A stretch of 7,658 bases of DNA, from assembly GCA_007128045.1 (NCBI GenBank), contig SKYG01000341.1, forward strand, positions 1 to 7,658, in the 5' to 3' direction. Within the stretch, counting starts at the first letter, position 1, and each line of letters starts with the position of its first letter. The translations under genes and the position numbers were made by a program. Below, piece by piece: positions 1 through 6,684 of the stretch. The notes under the pieces were generated by a model, which saw only the letters and a program-made list of their open reading frames with translations, searched no databases and had not been told where the DNA came from. The stretch comes from Bacteroidales bacterium (GTDB taxonomy: Bacteria; Bacteroidota; Bacteroidia; Bacteroidales; UBA7960).

Positions 1-160
1 ATTATTCAGGAGGAGTAGTATTCATATTTTAGCCTTGATGCCTTGTCTCGAATTTTTTCCTATTTTTATAAGGCGTTACGAAAACCCTTTAGTTGGTTTC
101 GCGTTTTCTTCTGAATACATCATAAAGAACCAGGGCATAGAAACTATAAATCATTGAATC
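1..160. other. A/T-rich leader upstream of the aldo/keto reductase gene
   Basis: No confident gene lies here. A frame is open from the left edge (position 2) to a TGA at 155-157, ending three bases before the next ATG. Its translation looks like random A/T-rich sequence, so it is more likely non-coding, although the tail of an upstream gene cannot be excluded. A weak bulged hairpin (arms 79-86 and 95-101, loop 87-94) is followed by a short T-rich stretch at 104-110. It could be a poor terminator or leader structure. Confidence 0.5.
35..68 (+). promoter_or_regulatory. Weak Bacteroidota-type promoter candidate
   Basis: TATTTTTA at 61-68 matches seven of eight positions of the Bacteroidota primary-sigma -7 element TAnnTTTG. 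A TTG at 35-37 lies 23 bases upstream, near where the -33 element would be expected. It would give a roughly 90-base leader for the aldo/keto reductase gene. The region is A/T-rich, so a chance match is quite possible. Confidence 0.2.
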
Positions 161-1216
161 ATGGAAACAATTAATCGCCGGAAATTTCTTGGTACAGGAT
201 TGGCAGCAGCTGCATCTGTATCACTTGGATCATCGTTGGCTTATCAAACGCCTGAAGTGCCTGCTTCCGTAAAGAGCCGGCATGACGATCCGTTTAACAA
301 ACATACTTACAGTGCCATGCCTACCAGATCGCTGGGCAAGACAGGCTTTAAGGTGGGGATCTTAAGCCTTGGGGGGCAGGCCACCATCGAGATGCCAGGC
401 ACTGAAGAGGAGTCAGAAAGGATCATTCACCGTGCGCTTGACCTGGGTGTAAACTATATAGACACTGCCGCGTCATATGGTCGTGGTATCAGTCAGATAA
501 ATATTGGCAGGGTGATGAAAACCCGGCGTAGTGAGGTATGGTTGTCGTCTAAGACACATGACCGCACCTACGATGGCTCGATGCGATTGCTTGAAGAAAG
601 CCTGAACAGCCTGCAAACTGACCACCTCGACACCTGGCAGCTTCACAATGTGCGGCTGCAGAGTCAACTGGATCAGATCTTTGCAGATGATGGAGCCATC
701 AAAGCCATGCTTCGGGCCAAAGAGGAAGGCACGGTACGTACGATCGGGATCACAGGACATTATGAGCCACTGGTGCTGCTGGATGCCATCAAAAGGTTTC
801 CGTTCGACCTGATTTTGCTGGCTGTGAATGCGGCCGACGTGCACTATTTGAGTTTCAAAAACTACCTGCTTCCCGAAGTGCAGCGTCAGGGCCTGGCCAT
901 CGTGGGCATGAAGGTGGCCACCCGCGGGCGTATGCTCTCTACCTGGACACCACCACCCCTCGATGAACAACCAGAACGGCTGGCAACTCCCAGGCCGGGA
1001 ACCATCAACATCAGGGAAGCCCTGACCTACAACATGAGCCTGCCTGTAAGTACCACCATCATCGGGGTTGACAATGTGGCACAGATCGAGGAGAATGTCG
1101 CCATTGCATCCGGCTTCTCACCCCTGAGTGAGGCTGAGATGAAGGAGATCGAATTCAAGACCCTGCCCATCGTAAGGCAAGGCTTGTATTTCCGTCGCTG
1201 GGACATGGGCGCCTGA
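161..1216 (+). CDS. Tat-exported aldo/keto reductase
   Basis: Predicted NAD(P)H-dependent oxidoreductase of the aldo/keto reductase (TIM-barrel) superfamily, 351 residues; the substrate is not predictable. The N-terminus has a twin-arginine signal (NRRKFLG, R6-R7) followed by an Ala/Ser-rich hydrophobic stretch to about residue 28, so the folded protein is probably exported to the periplasm or membrane-anchored. The barrel begins near residue 54 (TRSLGKTGFKVG). The catalytic tetrad is visible: D101 and Y106 in DTAASYG, K131 in SSKTH and H162 in QLHNV. IGITGH (195-200) and the late IIGVDNV segment fit the cofactor-binding half. Many Tat-linked relatives carry a C-terminal 4Fe-4S ferredoxin domain. 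This one ends without it and contains no cysteine at all. The ATG at 161 is chosen because the Tat motif follows it directly. A 156-base gap separates it from the next gene, so it is probably transcribed separately. The family call is firm; the physiological role is unknown. Confidence 0.92.
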   Translation: METINRRKFLGTGLAAAASVSLGSSLAYQTPEVPASVKSRHDDPFNKHTYSAMPTRSLGKTGFKVGILSLGGQATIEMPGTEEESERIIHRALDLGVNYIDTAASYGRGISQINIGRVMKTRRSEVWLSSKTHDRTYDGSMRLLEESLNSLQTDHLDTWQLHNVRLQSQLDQIFADDGAIKAMLRAKEEGTVRTIGITGHYEPLVLLDAIKRFPFDLILLAVNAADVHYLSFKNYLLPEVQRQGLAIVGMKVATRGRMLSTWTPPPLDEQPERLATPRPGTINIREALTYNMSLPVSTTIIGVDNVAQIEENVAIASGFSPLSEAEMKEIEFKTLPIVRQGLYFRRWDMGA

Positions 1217-1233
1217 TCATCTGCACCGACCGC

Positions 1234-1373
1234 ATCTCAAAGTTTACGATACCACTGCACCATGGGGATAGATGTGGGGGGTAAATATTATTTACGTATA
1301 CGTAAAAAAACACAAGTCATATAAAGACTGTGTCAATATTATGCTAATTTTACGATCTCAAATTTACGTACCA
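1234..1373 (+). promoter_or_regulatory. TTTACG-repeat control region before the binding-protein operon
   Basis: The hexamer TTTACG occurs at 1243-1248, 1291-1296, 1349-1354 and 1363-1368 on the + strand, and inverted (CGTAAA) at 1301-1306. The 1291 and 1301 copies form the perfect 16-base palindrome TTTACGTATACGTAAA. The 1363 copy extends to the full half-site TTTACGTA and ends three bases before the ATG. This density in 130 bases suggests binding sites for a dimeric regulator controlling the downstream operon, possibly as a repressor since the last copy would overlap the translation start. TAATTTTA at 1345-1352 is a loose match to the -7 element TAnnTTTG, but no convincing -33 element accompanies it. 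The regulator is not identifiable from the window. Confidence 0.5.
1291..1306. repeat. Perfect 16-base palindrome (operator candidate)
   Basis: TTTACGTATACGTAAA reads identically on both strands and lies 67 bases upstream of the binding-protein start codon. It has no unpaired loop and is followed by A rather than T residues, so it resembles a DNA-binding dimer site more than a transcription terminator. Confidence 0.65.
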
Positions 1374-2353
1374 TGAGACCGTATAAAACAGTTATGCTTT
1401 CTATTCTCCTGTTACTGATGGTGGCAATGACTTATGCGCAGGTGAACAAGCTGGTGTTTTCTCCCCACTGGTTGCCTCAGGCGCAGTTTGCCGGATATTA
1501 TGTGGCTCAGGATCAGGGTTTTTATGAGGAGGCAGGCCTTGATGTAGAGATCATACATCCTTCCGTTACGGTTAATGCGCTGGAACACCTGAAAAGTGGT
1601 ACCGCCGATATCATTTCCCTGTTTCTGGTAACAGCCCTCACCGCACGTAGCGAAGGCTTAGAGTTGGTAAACATCGCACAGTTCTCCCAGCACTCTGCCA
1701 TCATGATGGTCAGCATGAAGTCGAGCGGCATCGAAACACTGCAAGACTTTGACGGGAAAAAGATTGGTATCTGGATGAGTGGCTTTGAAGAGGTGCCCAA
1801 AGCACTTATCAACGAATACCAGCTAGAGGTGGAGTGGGTGCCCATTTTGTCGTCGGTAAACCTTTTTCTGATGGGTGGGCTGGATATTATGACCGTGATG
1901 TATTATAACGAATACAACGTCTTATACCTAAGTGGGATAGAACGCGACGAATTGAATACATTCTTTCTTTCTGATTACGGATATGATATACCTGAGGATG
2001 GGCTTTATGTGCTGCCTGAGACATTAAAGGAAAGAGAAGATGACCTGGGCAAGTTCGTTCAGGCAACCCAGAAAGGATGGGAATACGCGGCCACCAATAA
2101 AGAATATACCATAGACCTGGTGGTTAATCTGATGCGTCAGCAACATGTTTCGTCAAACAAAGCCCACCAAGCCTGGATGTTGGATATAGTTTTGGAGATG
2201 CAGAACATTGGGGAGAAACCCATCAAAGAAACCCAGCTTTTTATTGCTGACTTTGAAAAGGCGGTTTCCGTTCTTAAAGAAAGGGGCATTATCAAGGGAG
2301 CATGCAGCTATGAGATGTTTTTTAACCCGGTAATGCCCGATATACAGAAATAA
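1373..2353 (+). CDS. Orphan NMT1/THI5-like periplasmic substrate-binding protein
   Basis: Predicted periplasmic solute-binding protein of the NMT1/THI5/SsuA-like type II fold, 326 residues. Residues 1-22 form a Sec signal peptide (basic start, hydrophobic LSILLLLMVAM, likely cleavage after TYA). There is no lipobox cysteine, so the mature protein should be soluble. The mature N-terminus is typical of the family: HWLPQAQFAGYYVAQDQGFY (33-52), then a GLDVEI segment, the NALEHLKSGTADI region (68-80) and DFDGKKIGIW (125-134). In ABC importers such proteins bind pyrimidine thiamine precursors, sulfonates or related small molecules. The cysteine cluster of true THI5 pyrimidine synthases is absent. 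No permease or ATPase gene is nearby. The gene is followed after 7 bases by a membrane sensor phosphatase, so a role as ligand sensor for that protein is plausible but inferred. The ligand is unknown. The ATG is chosen because the signal peptide follows it directly. Confidence 0.88.
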   Translation: MRPYKTVMLSILLLLMVAMTYAQVNKLVFSPHWLPQAQFAGYYVAQDQGFYEEAGLDVEIIHPSVTVNALEHLKSGTADIISLFLVTALTARSEGLELVNIAQFSQHSAIMMVSMKSSGIETLQDFDGKKIGIWMSGFEEVPKALINEYQLEVEWVPILSSVNLFLMGGLDIMTVMYYNEYNVLYLSGIERDELNTFFLSDYGYDIPEDGLYVLPETLKEREDDLGKFVQATQKGWEYAATNKEYTIDLVVNLMRQQHVSSNKAHQAWMLDIVLEMQNIGEKPIKETQLFIADFEKAVSVLKERGIIKGACSYEMFFNPVMPDIQK

Positions 2354-2360
2354 TTATACA

Positions 2361-4286
2361 ATGATCAAGAAAAACAGCCTTTCTTTTCGCATCATTTCGC
2401 ATGTGCTTGCGATCACTGTTTTTTTATTTGTTGTAATCATCTCGTTCAATTATTATTACTCACGCACAACGATCAAGGAGTCAGCTACGGAGAATGCCAT
2501 TTTTCTTGCCAACAATACGGTAGCAAAAATTGAACAAATTCTGCAGCCCATGGAAAAAATCCCGGCAATGGTTGCGGCCTTGATGGAGGTGCAACCCATT
2601 GATCGGGATTCCCTGTTTAGAATTGTTAAAGCCATTGTTGAAAATAACGAAACCATATATGGCGCCGCCATTGCGTTTGAGCCTGGGTTTTTCCCCGAAA
2701 AAGGAAGGTATTTTGCTCCTTATGCATATCGTGACGGCGACCAGGTGGAGACCATGAGCCTGGGCGGGCAGCATTATGAGTATTTCTTCATGGACTGGTA
2801 CCAGATACCAAAAATGCTCAACAGGCCTTACTGGACAGAACCATATTTTGATGAAGGCGGTGGCAATCAGTTGATGGCCACGTTCTCGGTACCTTTTTAC
2901 CAAATCATTAACGGAGAACGTACATTTGCCGGCATCGCCACGGTAGACCTTGATCTGGATTGGCTGACAGACATCGTTTCTGAAGTTAAAATTTTTGAAT
3001 CGGGATACGCCTTTATGCTGTCAGGCAATGGCATGGCGGTAACCCATCCTGACAGAACCATGATCATGAACAAAAGTGTGTATTCCAATGCTGAAGAGTG
3101 GAATGCACCCATTTTGAGAGAGATTGGCAGGGATCTCAGGGAAGGCATCAGCAGATTCAGGGAGTACCAGCTGCCCGGGCGCGCTAATAGTTGGATATAT
3201 TACAGAAACCTGGACTCCAACCTATGGGCCATTGCAGTGGTCTTTCCCGACAAGGAGATGTTTGCTGAATTGCACCGTATGGGTACCATCATTATATCTC
3301 TTTTTATCCTGGGATTGATCTTGCTGACCATGAGCACCGCCGGTATAGTAAACAGACTGGCCTCACCGCTGGCACACTTTGCTGATTCTGCCAGGACGAT
3401 TGCGAACGGTCATTTTGATCAGAAACTGCCGGAAATCAAAACGAAAGATGAGATGAAGGAGCTGCATGATGCTTTCTCTCACATGCAGGACGAACTGGCT
3501 CGCTATGTAGTAAACCTGAAGGAAACCACTGCCGCCAAAGAAAAAATTGAAAGTGAACTGAGAATCGCACGCGAGATACAAATGGCGATGATCCCCCATA
3601 GCTTCCCGCCATTCCCAGATTTGCCACAGATCGATCTTTATGCCATCCTCCGCTCTGCCAAAGAGGTAGGAGGCGACCTGTATGACTTCTTCATGATCGA
3701 CAAACGTTTCTACTTTGCCATTGGCGATGTATCCGGTAAAGGCGTGCCGGCATCCTTGTTTATGGCCGTTACCCGTACCCTGTTGCGTTCTATTGCCGAC
3801 AAGGAATCGTCGGCCAAAGGCATCATGGAAGGGCTGAACAAATCACTCGCATCCAACAATGAGTCAAATATGTTCGTGACCTTCTTCCTGGGCATCATTG
3901 ATCTGAGAACCGGCATCATGCAATATGCCAATGCAGGACACAACCCACCTGTGATTATAAAACCCGATGGTCAGGTCAGGATGTTCGATAAAGCCAAAGC
4001 CATCCCACTGGGATTATTTGAGGATTTTGACTTCCCTGAATTAAGCTTGCAGTTAAACGAGGGAGATAAGATATTTGCTTATACGGATGGTGTTAACGAA
4101 GCTGAAAACCAGCAGGAGGAATTATTTGGTGATGACCGGATGTTACATATCATTCAACAAAACCGTGATAAGCATCCCAAAGAGTTGATCCTACATCTGG
4201 AAGAAGCTGTTTTGTCCTTTGTTAACGATCATACACAGTCTGATGATATTACCATGATGACCATATTGTACAATGGGAAAACATGA
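2361..4286 (+). CDS. Membrane sensor phosphatase: dCache-like, HAMP and SpoIIE/PP2C domains
   Basis: Predicted RsbU/RsbP-type serine phosphatase, 641 residues, that would dephosphorylate an anti-anti-sigma (STAS) protein. Order: TM1 about 12-32; periplasmic double-Cache-like sensor about 35-300, with family-like segments YGAAIAFEPGFF (100-111), RPYWTEPYFD (155-164) and FAGIATVDLDLDWL (189-202); TM2 about 308-330; HAMP about 331-385; a helical linker ending in REIQMAMIP (404-412), characteristic of SpoIIE phosphatases; and the PP2C-like domain to the end. Metal-binding acidic residues are visible: D439 in GGDLYD, D456 in GDVSGKG, D576 in YTDGV and D628-D629 in SDDIT. YANAGHNPP (522-530) is also typical. 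All catalytic motifs are present, so it should be active. It lies 7 bases after the binding-protein gene and overlaps the next gene by 14 bases, implying one operon. The sensor ligand is unknown; contact with the upstream binding protein is inference. Confidence 0.95.
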   Translation: MIKKNSLSFRIISHVLAITVFLFVVIISFNYYYSRTTIKESATENAIFLANNTVAKIEQILQPMEKIPAMVAALMEVQPIDRDSLFRIVKAIVENNETIYGAAIAFEPGFFPEKGRYFAPYAYRDGDQVETMSLGGQHYEYFFMDWYQIPKMLNRPYWTEPYFDEGGGNQLMATFSVPFYQIINGERTFAGIATVDLDLDWLTDIVSEVKIFESGYAFMLSGNGMAVTHPDRTMIMNKSVYSNAEEWNAPILREIGRDLREGISRFREYQLPGRANSWIYYRNLDSNLWAIAVVFPDKEMFAELHRMGTIIISLFILGLILLTMSTAGIVNRLASPLAHFADSARTIANGHFDQKLPEIKTKDEMKELHDAFSHMQDELARYVVNLKETTAAKEKIESELRIAREIQMAMIPHSFPPFPDLPQIDLYAILRSAKEVGGDLYDFFMIDKRFYFAIGDVSGKGVPASLFMAVTRTLLRSIADKESSAKGIMEGLNKSLASNNESNMFVTFFLGIIDLRTGIMQYANAGHNPPVIIKPDGQVRMFDKAKAIPLGLFEDFDFPELSLQLNEGDKIFAYTDGVNEAENQQEELFGDDRMLHIIQQNRDKHPKELILHLEEAVLSFVNDHTQSDDITMMTILYNGKT

Positions 4287-4701
4287 CCATATAATCTGCC
4301 TGGAGCTATCCAATCGCCTCAGCGAGCTGGCCAACATACAGGAAGCACTCGAAGCCAATGCCGAAAGACTTGGGGTGTCTACTGCCATGCTCATGTCACT
4401 GAATCTGGTCGTCGAAGAGGCCTTTACCAATATCGTCAATTATGCATACGCTGATCAGGAACAGCATACCATTGCGATTTGCATCAACAGAAATGATCAG
4501 CAACTGGTAATTACCCTGACAGACGACGGACAACCTTACGACCCGACACAAAATGCCGATCCCGACATTGAATTGCCTGCAGAGAAAAGACAGGTAGGCG
4601 GGCTGGGCATTTTTCTGATCAGAAAGATCATGGACAAAGTGGAGTACGAGCGCAAAGACAATAAAAATTATTTAATTCTAACTAAAAATATGACCCAATG
4701 A
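4273..4701 (+). CDS. RsbW-like serine kinase/anti-sigma (HATPase) protein
   Basis: Predicted cytoplasmic GHKL-fold ATPase of the RsbW/SpoIIAB family, 142 residues, near the usual length. In partner switches such proteins bind and inhibit a target, and phosphorylate the STAS partner. The N box is clear in NLVVEEAFTNIVNYAY (44-59), with catalytic E49 and Mg-binding N53. The G1 box is TDDGQPYDP (83-91, D84 contacting adenine). The G2 box is RQVGGLGIFLI (106-116). The ATG at 4273 lies inside the end of the phosphatase gene, giving a 14-base overlap. A second ATG at 4283 is in another frame and meets a stop after two codons, so 4273 is preferred. It also overlaps the next gene by 4 bases (ATGA), pointing to translational coupling and balanced amounts of kinase and STAS protein. 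Its inhibited target is unknown, since no sigma-B-type gene lies in the window. Confidence 0.93.
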   Translation: MGKHDHIICLELSNRLSELANIQEALEANAERLGVSTAMLMSLNLVVEEAFTNIVNYAYADQEQHTIAICINRNDQQLVITLTDDGQPYDPTQNADPDIELPAEKRQVGGLGIFLIRKIMDKVEYERKDNKNYLILTKNMTQ

Positions 4702-5027
4702 ATGTTACTGTTATTACCAAAGACGAACATACAGTCGTTGCCCTTCGGGGGCGACTGGATACGACGCAAGCCGATGCCGTAGAAAAGGAGGTCGTAGAGA
4801 TACTCGATCAGAAACATAGTCACATCATCTTTGACTGCAAAGAGATGGACTATATCAGCAGTTCCGGCTTGCGCATCTTTCTGATTGCACAGAAAAGAAT
4901 GATGGCTACAGGAGGCCAGCTAAAACTATGCAGCCTGCAAGCTGGTATCCAGGAGATTTTCGACATGTCAGGGTTTTCCATGATCTTCAGCATATTTCCC
5001 GACCTTGAGTCTGCCTTGAATGGCTGA
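4698..5027 (+). CDS. RsbV-like anti-anti-sigma factor (STAS domain)
   Basis: Predicted single-domain STAS protein, 109 residues, of the RsbV/SpoIIAA family. Unphosphorylated, it would bind the RsbW-like kinase and release the kinase's target; phosphorylated, it would be inactive until the SpoIIE-type phosphatase resets it. Typical features are the strand HTVVALRGRLDTTQA (11-25), HIIFDCKEMDYISSSGLRIF (42-61) and the late GGQLKLCSLQ segment. By alignment with D-S-[ST]-G-L of RsbV and SpoIIAA, S55 is the likely phosphoserine. The preceding Asp is replaced by S54, giving three serines in a row, so the exact site is not certain. The start overlaps the kinase gene's stop (ATGA), and the gene ends with tandem stops TGA TAA. 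It closes the tightly packed four-gene run. Confidence 0.94.
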   Translation: MNVTVITKDEHTVVALRGRLDTTQADAVEKEVVEILDQKHSHIIFDCKEMDYISSSGLRIFLIAQKRMMATGGQLKLCSLQAGIQEIFDMSGFSMIFSIFPDLESALNG

Positions 5028-5073
5028 TAAATAGTTGTTAGGTAACACCTTTGCAAGGCAACTTTTAACAATT

Positions 5074-5097
5074 CAACACCTCAACACCTCAACTTCC
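5074..5097 (+). repeat. Short tandem octamer repeat upstream of the protease start
   Basis: CAACACCT occurs at 5074-5081 and 5082-5089, followed by a degenerate CAACTTCC at 5090-5097 that ends three bases before the ATG at 5101. A further AACACCT sits at 5044-5050. The unit is not a multiple of three, so a change in copy number would alter spacing or frame. With so few copies, frequent slippage is unlikely. Confidence 0.6.
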
Positions 5098-5100
5098 CCA

Positions 5101-6093
5101 ATGGCATTTGTTTTTGGTTTCTTTCCTGTTATAATCTTCCTGGGATGCTTATTCCTCTTAGACAGTTTTAAACTGGTAAAGGTGGGCCTTTTGCTGGTTT
5201 GTCTCGGTTGGGGACTGACTTCCACGGGAGTTGCATACGTGTTGAATACTGGCCTGGCCAACTACTTCAGTCTGGATTTTGAGACATTGTCACGTTATGT
5301 GGCCCCGGCCGTGGAAGAGGTCATTAAAGCCGGCATGGTGTTCTTTCTGATTGCCAGAAGGCAGATCGGTTTCATGGTAGATGCGGCCATTTACGGCTTC
5401 GCCATCGGTACGGGCTTTGCTCTGGCAGAGAATACCTGGTACTATTGGCAGCTCGGTGCCGATTTTAACACGATACTTGCCGTTGTCAGAGGATTCGGAA
5501 CTGCCATCATGCACGGAGGTACCATGGCCATATGTGCCATTATCGTGATAGAAGGTGTGCAACGATCTTCCAAACTACTTATCAGTGTTACAACAGGATT
5601 GCTGGCTGCCATCTTGATACATGCCTTGTTTAACCAGTTTATGGTCAATCCGTTCATTCAAACCCTGTTGATCATTATCTTATTGCCCCTGGTGTTTTAT
5701 TTCGTGTTTATGATCAGCACCAACCATCTGCAGAAATGGCTTGAGGTAGAGTTCAGCAATGAGGTAGACATGCTCAGGATGATACGCAAAGGATATCTGA
5801 AAGACAGCAAGGCAGGCAACTACCTGTCCTCTTTGAAAGACCATTTCGAACCGGAGGTGCTGGTCGACATGTATTGCTATTTCAGCCTTTACCTGGAACT
5901 CTCCATCAAAGCGAAACGCAACCTTTTATTGAAAGAAAGTGGTATACCAGTAATCATAGAGCCTGACGTCAAAGACAAACTGACAGAAATAAAAATACTG
6001 CGAAAAATGATTGGCAAAGCGGGTGAAATGGCTCTTATGCCCCTGGTACGCATGCAGCACCGGGAGTTGTGGAAGCTGAATCAACTGGAATAA
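5101..6093 (+). CDS. PrsW-type glutamic intramembrane protease with a C-terminal extension
   Basis: Predicted polytopic protease of the PrsW family (CPBP/Abi superfamily), 330 residues from the ATG at 5101. Family motifs in order: paired glutamates E72-E73 in VEEVIKAG, FALAEN (106-111), RGFGTAIMHGG with H138 (130-140), and IHALFN with H174 (173-178). These match the residues expected at the active site. Several hydrophobic segments cover residues 1-205 (for example 3-20, 27-48, 78-85, 92-115, 138-150, 161-177 and 187-205). In Bacillus subtilis PrsW makes the first cut in the anti-sigma factor RsiW. An ECF sigma factor and a one-pass anti-sigma-like gene follow here, so a similar role is a reasonable inference. 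Residues about 206-330 are a soluble, charged extension not seen in the roughly 220-residue B. subtilis protein. A TTG at 5035 would add 22 residues, but these run through the octamer repeat and look non-coding, so the ATG is preferred. Confidence 0.88.
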   Translation: MAFVFGFFPVIIFLGCLFLLDSFKLVKVGLLLVCLGWGLTSTGVAYVLNTGLANYFSLDFETLSRYVAPAVEEVIKAGMVFFLIARRQIGFMVDAAIYGFAIGTGFALAENTWYYWQLGADFNTILAVVRGFGTAIMHGGTMAICAIIVIEGVQRSSKLLISVTTGLLAAILIHALFNQFMVNPFIQTLLIIILLPLVFYFVFMISTNHLQKWLEVEFSNEVDMLRMIRKGYLKDSKAGNYLSSLKDHFEPEVLVDMYCYFSLYLELSIKAKRNLLLKESGIPVIIEPDVKDKLTEIKILRKMIGKAGEMALMPLVRMQHRELWKLNQLE

Positions 6094-6133
6094 TAATTTT
6101 TTCCAACTTTTTTGATACTTACAGGTATTTACT

Positions 6134-6670
6134 ATGAACGATCCTGATTTTGATATTATTCGAAATGTTCAGCAAGGGCAGGTTAATGACTACGAAGTCC
6201 TGGTAAAAAAATACCAGTCGCCAGTCTTCAACTTACTGTACCGGATGCTTAACCAGCAGGAATCTGCAGAAGCCCTGACACAGGAAGTGTTAGTTAAAGC
6301 CTACGAAAATCTGGGATCTTTCAATTTTAAAAGCAGGTTTTTTAGCTGGATATATCGTATCGCCATCAATACGGCCATCAGTTATCGAAAAAAAAATCTT
6401 CGGTTCGTAACTCTGGATAGCATGCCGCAAGATGTTGTTAAACCGGCAGAAGAAATATTGATGGCAAAAGAAAGATCGGCCATACTGCAAGCTGCCATTA
6501 ACCGGTTGAAAGATAAATATAAGACAGTGATCATTCTCCGGTATTATGAACAACTTAGTTACCATGAAATAGCCGAGGCTCTCAACATCGATGAAAGAAA
6601 AGTCAAGTCACGGCTGTTTGATGCCAGGCAACTGTTAAGAAGTCAATTACAGAACAATAATTTTTTTTAA
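6134..6670 (+). CDS. ECF RNA polymerase sigma factor
   Basis: Predicted group 4 (ECF, RpoE-like) sigma-70 factor, 178 residues, the usual size. Region 2 spans about 15-90, with LTQEVLVKAYENLGSF (48-63), the core-binding and -10 recognition helices, and SRFFSWIYRIAINTAISYRK (67-86). A poorly conserved linker (about 90-112) lacks region 3. Region 4 covers about 115-172, with ILRYYEQLSYHEIAEALNI (134-152) as the helix-turn-helix and VKSRLFDARQLLRSQL closing it. It would direct polymerase to promoters of a regulon that cannot be named from the sequence. It lies 40 bases after the protease gene and 14 bases before a membrane anti-sigma-like gene, so it is probably co-transcribed and held inactive by the latter. 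The gene ends in eight T residues running into the stop codon. The tail NNNFF just before the stop is low-complexity. Confidence 0.94.
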   Translation: MNDPDFDIIRNVQQGQVNDYEVLVKKYQSPVFNLLYRMLNQQESAEALTQEVLVKAYENLGSFNFKSRFFSWIYRIAINTAISYRKKNLRFVTLDSMPQDVVKPAEEILMAKERSAILQAAINRLKDKYKTVIILRYYEQLSYHEIAEALNIDERKVKSRLFDARQLLRSQLQNNNFF

Positions 6671-6684
6671 ACGCGACAACAGCC
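6659..6684 (+). promoter_or_regulatory. Possible -1 frameshift site at the end of the sigma gene
   Basis: The last sense codons read T TTT TTT in the form X XXY YYZ (6661-6667), immediately followed by the TAA stop at 6668-6670. After a -1 slip the frame continues as Leu-Asn-Ala-Thr-Thr-Ala and enters the next gene exactly at its ATG (6685) with no stop. Transcriptional slippage on the eight-T run could have the same effect. No stimulatory stem-loop or upstream Shine-Dalgarno sequence is obvious, so use of the site is unproven. Confidence 0.3.

Noticed and set aside
79..110. Rho-independent terminator candidate in the left leader
   Set aside because: The stem is only seven pairs with a bulge, and the downstream tract is interrupted (CGTTTTCTT). 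No gene end is confirmed upstream.
2..157. Open frame running from the left edge to a TGA just before the aldo/keto reductase start
   Set aside because: The roughly 51 codons give a low-complexity, A/T-driven translation with no recognisable motif. An open stretch of this length is not rare by chance, so it is not called as a gene, though the end of an upstream gene remains possible.
473..970. 165-codon open frame on the - strand inside the aldo/keto reductase gene
   Set aside because: It lies wholly antisense to a gene with intact catalytic motifs. Its translation is rich in His, Gln and Cys without domain-like patterns, typical of a shadow frame.
1373..2353. True THI5-type pyrimidine synthase
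   Set aside because: The cysteine-rich motif of that enzyme is absent and a secretory signal peptide is present, so a periplasmic binding protein fits better.
2481..2903. 140-codon open frame on the - strand inside the sensor phosphatase gene
   Set aside because: It is antisense to the dCache-like coding region, has no membrane or domain pattern and no plausible start context.
5035..5100. TTG start giving a 22-residue longer protease
   Set aside because: The extension is encoded by the repeat-containing spacer, is hydrophilic and lies before a natural membrane-entry start (MAFVFGFF) at the ATG at 5101.
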